A DNA stretch of 64,000 nt from Agroathelia rolfsii (GCA_018343915.1 JABRWF010000001.1:4030001-4094000); one strand, 5' to 3'; positions 24,476 through 35,590 are shown, counted from the first letter of the stretch. Program-made: numbers and translations. The notes: generated from the sequence alone by a model not told the origin.

Positions 24476-25627
24476 ATGAGGTTCTTCACTATTGCATCTA
24501 TCTTCTTCATTCTGTCTGCCGTTTCCACTGCGGCTCCTATCACTCGCAACTCCGAAGCGATCCCTGCAGCTTTTGAGAAATGCGGGGTAGATGCTGCTAA
24601 TGGCGCTACCCCATGCACACATTCTCTCAGGCCCCGATCTGAAGACGTTGACGGTAGCTTCAGTGGTTCATCGTACAGAAGAGGCGATGAGTAAGTACAT
24701 TTACTCTATAATGCGAATTGTTTGGACCAACAAGACTTATTGCTCTCAATTGACAAAAACTAAGTGCTCTGCAAACTCCCGAGATCCGGTCTAAAGACGC
24801 TGATCTTGCTCTCACTGGTTCGTCGTACAGAAGGGGCGACGAGTAAGTACATTTACTCTATAATGTGAATCGTTTGGACCAACAAGACTTATCGCTCTCA
24901 ATTGACAAAAACCAAGTGCTCTGCAAACTCCCGAGATCCGGTCTGAAGATATTGATAATGCATTTACCCTTACTGGATATAAAAGGGAAAATGCGTAAGT
25001 GTCCAGAACTTGTTACAGGAATCATTCTTGACTAATAAAATCTAGTGCCTCGCATATTCCCGAGCTCCGGTCTGAAGACATTGATAATGCTTACACTGGT
25101 TCGCCGTATAAGAGAAGCAGACCCGAGTCGTAAGTACTTTTAGTCTATAATATGAAGTGTTTTGATTAACAAGACCTGTCGTCCTCGACTGACAAAAATC
25201 AAGTGCTGCGCAAACTCCTGAGCTCCGATCTGAAGATGTTGACAATGCTTTTCTCCTCACATATGGCAGGGATAATGGGTGAGTGCCCAGGATTTATTAA
25301 GGAATTTTTTTCGGCTAACAAAAATCAAGTGCTTCACGAGCTGTCGACGGCATCGACGCCTTTGGTAACTCAGCAAGTTATAAGAGGGACAACACGTAAG
25401 TGTATAGATTATCCGTGTCGCCTTATACAAAACTAAAAGAAAGCCAGTTTAATCGTTGCGTAAGACGGCCCTCTCCCGTTCATAAATTATGTTTCTATAG
25501 AAGCAATGGCAAACGCGACGTTAATACGCAAGGAATACTCCGACTCCTAACGTTCAGCAACGAATTTCACGACTCTACATATTTATTTATTTTTGATTTG
25601 TTATTTATATTTTATTTTATTCTATAG
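24476..25627 (+). CDS. Secreted multi-unit precursor with Kex2-like sites, built from duplicated exon cassettes
   Basis: Exons: 24476-24690, 24765-24842, 24917-24994, 25046-25129, 25204-25278, 25330-25395, 25501-25627; 240 aa. A clear signal peptide (MRFFTIASIFFILSAVSTA) is followed by a short spacer with two Cys. Exons 2-6 are 78, 78, 84, 75 and 66 nt, all in phase 2-2, and each encodes one unit. The units read roughly A-x-Q-T-P-E-(I/L)-R-S-(E/K)-D-x-D-x-A-(F/Y) followed by a Tyr-basic end: SSYRR, TGYKR, SPYKR, TYGR, SYKR. The end of exon 1 (SGSSYRR) is itself a unit. Introns 1, 2 and 4 are 74 nt and introns 3 and 5 are 51 nt, with strong similarity within each class. I infer Golgi cleavage after KR/RR to release repeated peptides of about 26 residues. 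The last exon is uncertain: its hydrophobic end may be read-through of an unrecognised intron. No known family is recognised. Confidence 0.7.
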
Positions 25628-26887
25628 TATTACCCTTAGATTCGATTTCCAGCTGGACATTCCGATAGCATATTCTTGTGTTCTGTTAATAGTTGATTCT
25701 TATTAATCCTGTACCGTCTTAGTATAGCTTTCTACGTCGGATGATAATTCTTACTATTGTTTACTAATCATATCTCACGATCCATATGTGTGGTGAATGC
25801 AATTCAGAACAATATCAAGGCATCATTCCTCCTGCATCCGGTATCATAGATGTATTGTGGCTGTCAATGATGTTTCAGCCTCCAGCTCTAATGCATGATA
25901 TATCTGTTTTTCTGTCATCCAATGCGGCTGGAGTATATTTGTTAAAGCACTTGATCAGTGCGCTCATGGACATGTATGGTCAGTCTTTCAAGCTGTTCTG
26001 ACCCCGAGACAATCGTCAAACAGCATGAGTACAGTATTGATATGACAATGAATGCTATAATCGTTTTGTTCGCTTATATAATGACTATTAATAGTAGCCT
26101 GATTGAAAGCTATGTCTATGTAATGATGTCTACTTCGACCATATACGTAATCCGTACGTTAACGTTCTGGGAATGCCCAGATTAGACATATTAGCTGATA
26201 TAGTACAGCTAACCTCCGAGTCCTTCGGAAGACCGCAATCAGCATATATCCCACTTGACGCGTTTTCAACGGTTCCTTGTGCTTGTGTGATTAATTAGTA
26301 GACCAAAGCTCATCAATCCTCTCAGGTTCTAAATCAAGCGTTGCTAGATACCTTGTAAATATTCGGTCCGTAAACGTTACCTTAATGGGTCTTTGTATTC
26401 ATACAGTCACTAGTAGGCACGAAGATAGATACATAGCATTTAGCGTAGTACTCATGATGACTCCACGGTTTCTAGATACCAACAATTCGGATCAGTTGAG
26501 AATCGCAATGAACTGCCTCGGAACGCCATAATTGACGGTTCCCTAATCCATAAACTGAGCCCAGCACCTGTCATCGGTACCAGCCGTTCAAGTTGACTTG
26601 CTGCTTCGGTTGCATATCTCAGGCCAAGCATCCTAGTCTTGTCAATGCTCTGCAAGTGATTCTGAAAAAATTATTTTCCTTGTTGCTGATCAATCCTAAG
26701 CTAGTTTTTCTTTGCGTTGTCGTATTCGCTTTTGTATACGACTCAGCTTTCTTTCATCAGGGAGATAAAAAAAGCACGAGCAAAGTAAAAGTTCCCACTT
26801 ATGTCACTACAAGTTATTAGACACTTCTACTCTCTGTATTATCCATATTTCTAGATTATTCCAGGGGTCATAAGCATTACCAGAAGC
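25628..26887. other. Intergenic region
   Basis: AT-rich, with only short frames on both strands. It includes the 3' flank of the repeat precursor. Confidence 0.4.
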
Positions 26888-27104
26888 ATGAAGTCACTCG
26901 CTGTCGCACTGGTCTCAACAAGCTTCATGTTTAATGTGCTCGGTTCTCCGTCGCCACCCAACCCTAAGGATTACAACAGGATCAGTCAACGAATGGTATT
27001 GGACTTCGCTTATTGATTATCAGACGGAATCGGGATTTTCATTTTTTTTTCTACAGGTCTTAGTAGACGGTGATCGGGGCTTTGATGTTTCAACTTCTTA
27101 CTAG
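26888..27104 (+). CDS. Very small putative secreted protein (51 aa)
   Basis: Exons 26888-26995 and 27057-27104 join in phase 0 across a 61-nt intron (GTATTG donor, T9-rich tract, CTACAG acceptor). The first 19 residues (MKSLAVALVSTSFMFNVLG) form a signal peptide, followed by a Pro-rich start and a short polar peptide containing SQRM and ending STSY. No Cys and no family recognised. Support comes from the signal peptide, a sensible intron and location among other small secreted genes. A chance open frame remains possible. Confidence 0.4.
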
Positions 27105-27920
27105 TATTGATACTGTAAAGAGCTGTGATGCAAGGGCGTTGGGACACTTCTCAAACGGGAGGATAGGAGTGGGTAGTAGTTCCTGCGTATCCTAGAAATC
27201 AAATAATGATCAACTTGGTCATTGTATCATTTATGCTTGGTCCGGCGAGGTGAAGCCGCACCTGCCAAAAGTGTGCTCATAATGTGCAAATTTGCTGAGG
27301 TGAGGCACTGGTATAGGCATGCAGTGCGACATGCCAGTGTTACATGCGGAATACGAGCGGTTCATGAATACAGGAACACTGACATCAAGACCAGTACCAC
27401 ATAGATTCATATTTTTCTCGACGGATTGCTGTCAGTTGCCAAGTAATCTTGGTCTTTCCATCAAACAAGACAGCCTTTTCCGCCCCAAGGAGATGGTGAA
27501 GTGACAAGCAACCCGAGACATCATTTGAGGGCATGTCGGAAGAACGATCAGGGCTCTGCCACAACTCGAGCCTGAGAGGAACAAGTAATATCAGTATCGA
27601 TAAAATGATCGGTAAAATCCGCTGTCTTAGTAGCCCTTCACGCAATATGGGTACCGCCAGTCTTGACGTTTCTGCTGTTCATTCGACATGAGACTCAAAT
27701 CAGAGCATTTTCGAGCATCGAAACACATGATGCGGGAATGCCGATGTGTATGAGTATGGATATTCAACTGCGAGGGAGCATAGGTATGTATCTGAGCAAA
27801 GATATAAAGTAACGAATTCGGCTTCGTGGATGGACTCACCAGAAACAGTCGAAATCCTCAACTAGTCCTCGAGCATTATTTCCCACCTAATCTGAACATT
27901 TATTTTTAATTTTAACGAAC
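27105..27920. other. Intergenic region
   Basis: No gene supported. Minus-strand frames at 27385-27645 and 27627-27839 look like chance. Confidence 0.35.
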
Positions 27921-28273
27921 ATGAACATGAAAATCATTCTCATTGCTATGCTTGCAACTCTTGCTGCCGCCCAGCCGGTCGCTCAGGTAAGTAAGGTCCC
28001 GGGTTATGCAGGTGTTCAGGGGACACTAGTAAATACATCATTCATTACGATACAGGGACAAGCCATGATGACCAAATCCGGAGCTGGAGCAGCTGAGCCG
28101 GTAAGATTAGCCCCATCTAGAGGCATGGTTGTATGCACAGGATACTTAAGGCTATGATGACTCCAAACTTTGTAAAGCACATTGCCGAGCGCCAGACGAC
28201 GACTGCTACCAATACCACTGACGCTTACGTTGGAGCTATGTATCGCAAGGACGTCAAGCGCATTAAGTTCTAG
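27921..28273 (+). CDS. Small secreted protein (77 aa) ending in a dibasic-rich tail
   Basis: Exons 27921-27986, 28056-28100 and 28151-28273, all phase 0, with good GTAAGT and GTAAGA donors. The protein has a signal peptide (MNMKIILIAMLATLAAA) followed by a small polar body. The C-terminal part reads TDAYVGAMYRKDVKRIKF. Its DAYxGxxYRK pattern resembles the unit ends of the repeat precursor at 24476 (NAYTGSPYKR), so it may be a distant single-unit relative. Exon 3 uses the acceptor after CTTAAG, because the upstream CACAG puts a stop in frame. Function unknown; a small secreted effector-like or signalling peptide is possible. Confidence 0.5.
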
Positions 28274-28754
28274 GCTCGAAGCTGAGGTGAGCCCGAGCCC
28301 ACATTCATATCTGAGCTCGATATTTAGATCAAGGTCACGTTGTTGACGAGATGATGGTGGCAGGCAGCAAGGTTCATCATCTTACAGCATGTTATCCATA
28401 TTTAGCCCTTTTTCAGAGTTCAGCTACCTCAGCATGATGGTCCGGATACTCACATCCGAATATTTATCAATATTCTATTCAGCTATTAACTTTTTTTACC
28501 TATCATGTAGTAATGTTACATACGTCTCGTATAGCGGAGATCGATAATGATGATGATACATGCTGTTCTAAGTAAACTGACTATAAATAAGAATAGATAA
28601 CGTCGAGACTCCTAAGGAGAAACTACATGCAGTAGTATCATATATCAGAAAGAACCAAATGTGTATATATGACGCCAGAGGAGCCGAGAGGGCGCATCTT
28701 ATGATGCAGGTCATGGGAAAACGGTGGGGCAATAAACGCGGACTTAACACACAA
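28274..28754. other. Spacer between the 77-aa secreted protein and DUF6593 paralogue C
   Basis: Convergent 3' flanks; no coding signal. Confidence 0.4.
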
Positions 28755-29476
28755 TTATGTATATTGTGCGCCATTCAGGGCCATCTGGTATGCCAAGCTT
28801 CGATGCCTAGCCCGGATCGCCCTGGCTCGCGGCTCTACGACGAAGAGGGATGCAACGACAACGTCACAGATAGCATTGGCACGAGCTGAGAGCTTTATGC
28901 GCGCTGGGTCATAGACAACCTCGGCTCCAACCAGACGCTTGCGCGATGAGCGGAAGGAGGCAATAGGTTTAGAGGTATTATCGGATGCGTAGAGCTGTAA
29001 AAAGGAAAATTACAATTAACTGTTGAGACGGGGAAATAAACGACATACCCGCAACTGATGTCTGTCGGTCAACTTCCATATGAAATCCTCTCCATTGACT
29101 TCAAATGCTACAGGACTGCGATAAGAGAAGTTTATTTATGATCATTGTACAGTAGGGCATCGCGATTAACTTACAAAGTTTGTCCTAACTTTCCCGTCTT
29201 CCTAAGCCATTTTCCAACCTTGGTTGGCGGACTAACACCAAGCTCAATGCGATCGGAGAAAAGTGTACTGCGATAAATCGTAGCTACGGTGCTACCATCA
29301 TACTCACGACGAATGAGGGTGGTATTACTTTTGCTGGGAGCAGTCTCGACGGTGTACAAAGGTTCAGTGGGACGGCCACGTTGTATAATCGTCGTGTTCT
29401 TCAGGTTGTCTTCGTTAAGAAAGAGAATGGCACCTGTGAGCGGTCTGGGCTCCACTAGTGTCACTTGGGAGTCCAT
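28755..29476 (-). CDS. DUF6593-family protein, paralogue C
   Basis: Minus-strand exons: 29476-29175, 29115-29049, 28994-28755; 202 aa. It starts MDSQVTLVEP and carries EPLYTVETAP, TTLIRREYDGSTVATI, SDRIELG, FEVNGEDFIWKLTDRHQLR and IASFRSSRKRL. Intron positions and the 67-nt exon 2 are the same as in paralogues A and B, although this copy is 6.5 kb away and separated by the secreted-protein genes. The C-terminus (ending NGAQYT) differs from A and B, consistent with fast divergence of the family ends. No membrane segment or signal peptide. Function unknown. Confidence 0.82.
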
Positions 29477-32400
29477 TACGCTGCTTGGAAAAAGGATGCT
29501 AGTGGAGGGCTGCGGTGTGCTAGCGGGGACTGCGGCAGCTTTTTGGGATTAGAATTGCAATGGGTAATATAAGTGGGTAGAGCGCAGCTCAGGGACGGGG
29601 CGTTCAAGGACGAGATAACTGTGGGTGCCAAGCCACATCAAGGGCCGTATTATAAACTGGTAGGCATGACTTGTGAAGGCCGTCAACTAGGGACTTCATC
29701 AGGCCCAGCCGGTTCAACTGGGATCAATACGGCACTGCCAGACTGAGTGAACGGCGCCCCTGGGAGCAAAAGCGGCTGTGGACTTATTGGCTGGCCGGGT
29801 CATTAACCTTGTCGCCGGATCCATAACATAACGTGATGGTCATCAAGGCACCATAGCCCCAAGATGGCACTGTGATCACAGCCGACAAAAAAGAGTCAAT
29901 GTGAGACAGAAGCCATTACCGGCTTACTTCGAAGTCCAAGCGCTCAGAACAGTACCGGCGACCGTCCTCTTGCGTCTCTTTCTAGCCTTCTTCGGGACTC
30001 TGTACAGCACAGGTCTCTGGTAAGCTAAGCCTCCAGCCAGGGTCGGGAACAACACGGGAAAACACTCCCGAGCGCGTTTCAATGATTTCATCATTCAAAT
30101 CGACTGGCCGTGTTCAACCGGTGCTAAGGATACCCTACGGCGCCGATCAGTTCAACTCATCAACGGATATCATTAACTCGAGGGGCTGGTAAAACGTGCT
30201 GTACCGGACAGGTCTCATTAGTAGCAGGGGTTAGTGATGCACTTGCACACAGGGAATTAGTGTCCAAATGGCTCATGAGGGAAAAAGGCGCCCGCATTTT
30301 GCGTGCAACATTCCAGTGAGAATTTTTTTGCAGTTGATGCATTTGATGGACGAATCAAACTCCGCTTTTGTTTTTTTGGTGATGACTACAACATTGCATT
30401 GCATCAACTGCAACAGCACAAGCCTCCATTACAATTTCAAGTTGATAAAATCAGGAATGATCCCCAAAATAGGAGCGTGTTCCCGCCAATGAAACAGTCC
30501 ATTTTAGCCGAAGATGCTTCCCAAAACACCGGGCCACTAGAACCAATGAGCCTAAAGGTGTCGTTGACTGCTACTAGTACACGTCACTGCCTATCAACAA
30601 CATCAACACACACTAAAAATCACAGGTGCTTTGGACACAATTCTCTTGTACTTTCACACATTAGCGTGGAAACAAAGGCTTAGTCGTACATTGTAAATAT
30701 CATCCTGTCAAATGCATAAATGGCGGTGAAATGTGCAGGGGGTTACGGTCCTATTTCATGAAGCTAGCAACAGCAAAACATCAGTGATGCTCTCTTGTTT
30801 GAATTTCAAACAATCCATTCGCTTCAAACCAATTGCCATAAAGGTTCCATTCGACGGTGGCCGAACATCGCATTCTCAAGGTACGAATACAATTCTCTGC
30901 CTTGGTAGTTTTCTTCTTTTCTTCTTTAGTCCACGTGGACAAGGCTTCCCTTCATAAAATGGGCACATGTCATTGCGCGAGCCGAGAGAGTCCGTTCACA
31001 GAGAGTTTATTCCCATTGCAGGCCCTCGGAATGACTGGTCACCAGCCGGGAACACCAACATTTGGCCAACTGAGATGATGAGGAACAGCGAACCGAAAAG
31101 AGGAACCCTCCGCAAAAGCATGGTTGGATATGAATAGCCTGAGACGCAGGCCGAATGCCCCGTACATACCGCATATTTCAATTATTCAATTAGAGAGTAA
31201 CGCCACCTCATGAACATTTTACACGTCGACTCAAATCCGAGAGCATCGGTAGCGCACACGAAAGAGGCCTTTTTTCTCCCATCCGGACAGGCGTAAAGAT
31301 GGCAACATTTTCGTTGGAGTAAGCATAATCGATATCAGCAGTGCATCATCATACCCAGATTAGAATGAGGACATGGGGTGAATATGATGGTTAATTAGAT
31401 CATGATACTAGCACCAATTTGATTCTTTATCACCAAAACCTGTGGTAGAAAAAAGGTCGATAGGATTTTCCTTGTATTGATTACTGCTTGCTATCGAGTA
31501 ATCCAGCTATCTTAGGGATTTCCGTAATGTTGCAATGATAGCGTAAAGGGCCCTGACATATTGTTGAATCCCGGAGGTAGCAGTAGCACAACACGGCTGT
31601 ACGCAAGATCCGGGACAGAGAATCAATGAGCAAAACTTATCGTAGTGAGCCCATACCGCTTCAGGGGGATTGGGGTCATAACTATTTACCACGAGGACCC
31701 GGGGTTTGATGCTAGCCTGAGTGACCTTATATAGACGGTAATACCATCCGAAATCTTTTATTCTGGAAAAAGGGACATGATAAAAGAGAGGTTGTTTCGA
31801 TCTTTTGGTACCTGCCTGAGATTAAAGATGCTTGAAAGCAAGAAAGCCTAGAAAATAAAAAGCAGGCCGCGGAGAAGGTATTTGGAAGGAGGCATGACGG
31901 CAAATGAGTGAAAATGAGGAGGAGGGTGCTTGTTGGCTTGTTCGTCATGATCTAGATGATAAAGCAAGAACCTTTCTCATAACTCGGAGAATGTGCGTCA
32001 ATACTAATGCAGGTGCTGCTAGTCACGATGGCAAGTGGTATCAGAGTATGGTAGTGGGCGCGAGGGCGTTGGAGGGGGAAGGGGATTGAGCTTAATCAGC
32101 TGTTTAAGTTGATCAGAATGTATAATGGAATAGAAGGTATTGTTCTGTTTTGGGGCTTGAAGTGCTTGAAGGTTCCTCACAGAGACAACCCTGATGATGA
32201 TGATGATGCATTGGGTCTGAGTGAAACAAGACAAGAATCGATTGTCGGCGGTTTTGCCATATGATTTATTGCATGAAGCATCACTGGAATTTCAAGTTCT
32301 CGGAGTCAGCCTTGCATGTCAACCTCAAGGGTGTCAACTGCTGGTGCCCTAACAATAGAGATGATGATAAAATTCCATAAAAAGACACTAATTATAACAT

Positions 32401-32488
32401 TACACCATAAATCAAGAAAGAAAGAAAGAAAACCAAGTCCGTGTCAATCTAAATTATTTCAAGTACATACATCATGTCATCGTCCATC
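29477..32488. other. Gene-poor stretch, 3 kb
   Basis: No supportable gene. The longest frame, 126 codons at 30303-30683 plus strand, has no recognisable domain. Short simple repeats near 32415 (AAGA). It lies between the DUF6593/secreted block and the BAG gene, and serves as 3' flank of the latter. Confidence 0.35.
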
Positions 32489-34917
32489 TCAAGCATCCAC
32501 CTCAGACCAATCACTATCCGGAACTTCCTCTACCGTGACCGAGGGTGACCGCCGCTTCGACGACGCCAATGACGACGATTCAGACATCGGCGCTGCTAAT
32601 AAGAATGAGTCCTGTTCGCTTTCGGTATCGGAGGCGACGGTAGTGTCAGGCAGGGAGGAAGTGAATGGCGCTTCGCCTAGACTTGTGGACTCGCTCTTGT
32701 GCTCCGGTACGACGGCAGGAGAGGAGGTAGGGGTTTCCTCAGAAGAAGATTCGATGGCAATGTCCGTTAGAACGTGTGTCGGAGCAAGCTGAGCGAAGGT
32801 CGGAGCAGGAGAGGACGCCATAATGGTAGACACAGATTCGGATACAGGATCTGCTTGCGAAAGTAACTCCTCGGTGAGCTCGTGGGTTTGTGTGCTTTGA
32901 GAATCGTCAATGATGATCGACTGAGTCGGCTCCTTAGGTTCGGGTTGAGAAGTTGACGGCTGTTCGAGCTCGGCGCTGGGCGTAGCAGAGGGCTCCTCCG
33001 GCGTTAGCAGCTGCTCTTCCTTTGTGGCAAGGGCAATTTCCTCTGCGCTGTCGGTTGCGGTCACAGCCTCCAAGAGGTCCGGTAATCCGGAAGCAGTAGC
33101 TGAAGACGTCCCTTGTATCACATCCAACTTAGCCACGGCATCCTTTGACTCGGCTGCGGAAGAGTTCGATGACGGCTCCTGAGGTGCAGCGGACGACGAT
33201 CCCGCAGAAGAAGACGCAGCCTCCTTGGCGGTAGCATTCTGGCTCGGAGCAACATCCTCGACCGTCGTCACTGGATTCCTCTTCACCCTCCACGCCCTCG
33301 CACGATGCTCAACCTCCCTCTCGATCTCCTCCAACGCTTTCTCGATCCTCTCTACGACCTCCTTGCGCCTGTGCCTCACCTCCTCGTTGCCGTAGCTCTC
33401 CACCGCATCTAACTGGCCCAACAAGCCGGTCAGACTCTGTTCGTAGAACCGCAGGGGTGCGTTGCGCGCTGTGAACGTGAGCTGCTGCAACACCGACTGC
33501 GCCGAGGCATCCGTAAAATCGAGCTGCGACGGGAACTCAAAGTCGTGCTCGAGTGCGGAGAAGGAGGCGGCGATGTTCTCGATGGTGTTGAATGAGTCGA
33601 GGACGTCCTTCGAGGTTGGTTCTCTGGGCTCAGTAGATGGGATGATTTCTTTCGCTTTGCCTTTATCCGATGAGGAGGAAGCAGGGCGAGGTGGAGTAGT
33701 AGGACGGGGAGTAGTCGATGAGGTGGGACGAACGAAGTCGGGATTGAATAGGCCAAGGACGTTCTCGATGACGTGCCGGAAATCGATGTCCTGCTCCGCA
33801 CCGAGGCGTTGTCCAAGTGTTTCCTGAGCGGAAGGCTGGGCCTTAGGCACCTGTTTCGTCTCAGAGGCCGACGAGGAGGAACCAGAAGATGGGGCGGTGG
33901 TGGGAGATGATGAAGATTGGGCTGGACGAGTGGTACTGAGATCAAACAAGCCAAACACGTTGTCAACCACCTGCTTGATTTCAGAGTCGTCCTTGAGACC
34001 AAAGAGGTCCAACAAGGACTGCTGGGGATATGGAGGCTGGGAGGTGGTGCCTGTCTGAGGCTGCGACTTAGATTCGGGCTTCAACTCTTTCTTTTGTTGA
34101 GTTGCAGGTGCAGGAGGAGAAGGTGCGACTGGGGCAGGAACTGCAACACGGCTAGTGCTGTCCTGACCAGTCACAACAGGGGGTAACACATCGAAGAGGT
34201 AGTTGAAGGCATCTACGATAGGTACAACGCCCGAAGATGTGGGCACGGGACAACCGAAAGCAGCTGAGCAAGGTGGAGCAGATTTGAGCGCTAGGCTCTG
34301 TTTGAGCAGTTGTTGCTGTTGTCGGCGACGCTCAAGCACTTCTTTCTAATTAACACGAGTTAGTATCGGAAAAATACGAATTCGAAGGCATTCCTCACCT
34401 TCAGTCGTTCGTTCCTGGCACGAATCTCTTCCAATCGACGACGCTCCTCAACAGCAGCTTCTTGTGCGCGACGCAATTCCTGCGTCACAGCAGCCGCACG
34501 ATGACGCTCTTCAAGCGCGCGGCGAAGCCTCTCCTCTTCCTGCTGACGGGCGAGCTGAGCGAGTCGACGCTCGACTAGTTGAGCATTGAGCGCTCTCTCG
34601 CGCCCCAGTGCCGCCGCTTCCCGATCATAGTAGGAGGTGTAAGATGGGGAGGATGAGATGGTGTATGCGTCACCATAAGGAAGGTGAGAGGAATGAGGCC
34701 TATGAATGCTCTCTAGATACTCGAGCTCAGCGTGGCGAGCCTGTTCCAGTGCATTCAGATATTGTGCGCGGGCGGCGTGGGCTTCAGTACGCTGGTAGTC
34801 GAGATCAGTGACGGTGGGGTAATGCCGATAAGAGCGAGATCCGTAGACATCCTCTGGCTCAGGGCGAGTGTAGCGGTGTCCAAGAGAGTAGACGTTCTGA
34901 GGATAAGCCAAGAACAT
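32489..34917 (-). CDS. BAG-domain Hsp70 co-chaperone with long disordered arms
   Basis: Minus-strand exons 34917-34399 and 34345-32489 join in phase 0; 791 aa. The N-terminus is Tyr/Arg-rich, then residues ~100-200 form an Arg/Glu-rich coiled coil (AQLARQQEEERLRRALEERH). A Ser/Pro-rich segment carries repeated short helices of the type VVDNVFGLFD and VIENVLGLFN. A BAG domain lies at about 425-520: FNTIENIAASF, then LRFYEQSLTGLLGQLDAVES, then RRKEVVERIEKALEEIE. BAG domains bind the Hsp70 ATPase domain and speed nucleotide release; this is the best functional guess. The C-terminal ~270 residues are acidic, Ser/Thr/Glu-rich and contain SIIIDDSQS, a possible SUMO-interaction motif. The start ATG is 52 bp downstream of a short upstream frame. 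Confidence 0.82.
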
Positions 34918-35396
34918 TATGATAGATATGTAGAAGATTGGGGGATGCTGTTGCTTGTGTTGTGTCGTTTAACTTGATGAGGCATCTCCCGCAACGGCAG
35001 CAAGGTCTTTTATAGACATTTCAGAGAGGGATGCGTAAGCCATTACAGGAGACAATGATGACTGTACAAAGCGCTTGCGCGTCGGTCGTGGCGGCTGTGC
35101 CCGAGGTCGCTGAGGAGAGAGAGCGCTGACGCGGCGGTGGTGGTGGTGGAAGAGTCTGGTAGAGTCGACTCGAGTGCGCGAGAAGCTTCTATGCGCATTT
35201 CTCCAAAAATGGAAATGAAGCGCTATGTGACGGAATGTGACAAGAGACATCGTGACTTGTGATCGTCACCACGTCATCATTACAACCACGACCAGACAAC
35301 AACAGCACACCTGGCCTATACAAGTGGTCCGTGCGCAACATACCTGGCCCGTGCCCCTCCACCGCCGTATAAAGCCACTCGCGCCGACTCTTCTGA
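34918..35396. other. Divergent promoter region between BAG gene and U2 snRNA
   Basis: The region contains the U2 upstream elements on the plus strand and the BAG promoter on the minus strand. A 93-codon minus-strand frame (34969-35250) just upstream of the BAG start is most likely leader sequence or chance. Confidence 0.4.
35326..35373 (+). promoter_or_regulatory. U2 snRNA promoter, copy 1: two GGYCCGTGC elements and TATA
   Basis: GGTCCGTGC at 35326-35334 and GGCCCGTGC at 35346-35354 precede TATAAA at 35368-35373, about 24 bp before the start of the RNA. The second U2 gene has the same 9-mers and TATA upstream although the sequence around them differs, so they are candidate snRNA promoter elements. 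Confidence 0.6.
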
Positions 35397-35590
35397 ATCC
35401 TTACCACTCTGGCCTTTTGGCTTAGATCAAGTGTAGTATCTGTTCTTAATAGTTTAACCACTATTACGAGGGCACCGCCCTCTAATCTGGTTATCTTATT
35501 TTTGCCGCCCTTGTCCCTTGAGCTCTGCTTGCATCTCTTGGGCGAGATGACCTTGCCGCTGCAGTACTGGCTTGTGTCGTCGGGGGATCA
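35397..35590 (+). ncRNA. U2 spliceosomal snRNA, copy 1
   Basis: The sequence GGCCTTTTGGCTTAGATCAA at 35411-35430 followed by GTGTAGTATCTGTTCTT is the invariant U2 5' domain, including the branch-site recognition segment GTAGTA at 35433-35438. Stem IIa (TAATAGT/ACTATTA) and stem IIb (GAGGGC/GCCCTC) follow, then an Sm site ATTTTTG at 35498-35504. The rest can form the 3' stems. The exact ends are estimated from the TATA distance and family length. The base-pairing stems and Sm site are intact, so the gene should be functional in branch-point recognition. Antisense translation gives a spurious peptide starting MVKLLRTDTTLDLS. Confidence 0.95.

Noticed and set aside
25501..25627. Hydrophobic last exon of the repeat precursor as a membrane anchor
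   Set aside because: The AT-rich, Phe/Ile/Leu-only end looks like translated 3' flank; I do not claim a membrane anchor.
30303..30683. 126-codon plus-strand frame
   Set aside because: No domain, no supporting introns; surrounding sequence is gene-poor.
34969..35250. 93-codon minus-strand frame upstream of the BAG gene
   Set aside because: Overlaps the promoter interval shared with U2 and has no family; more likely leader or chance.
35189..35461. Minus-strand frame with MVKLLRTDTTLDLS start
   Set aside because: It is the antisense of the U2 snRNA and its promoter.
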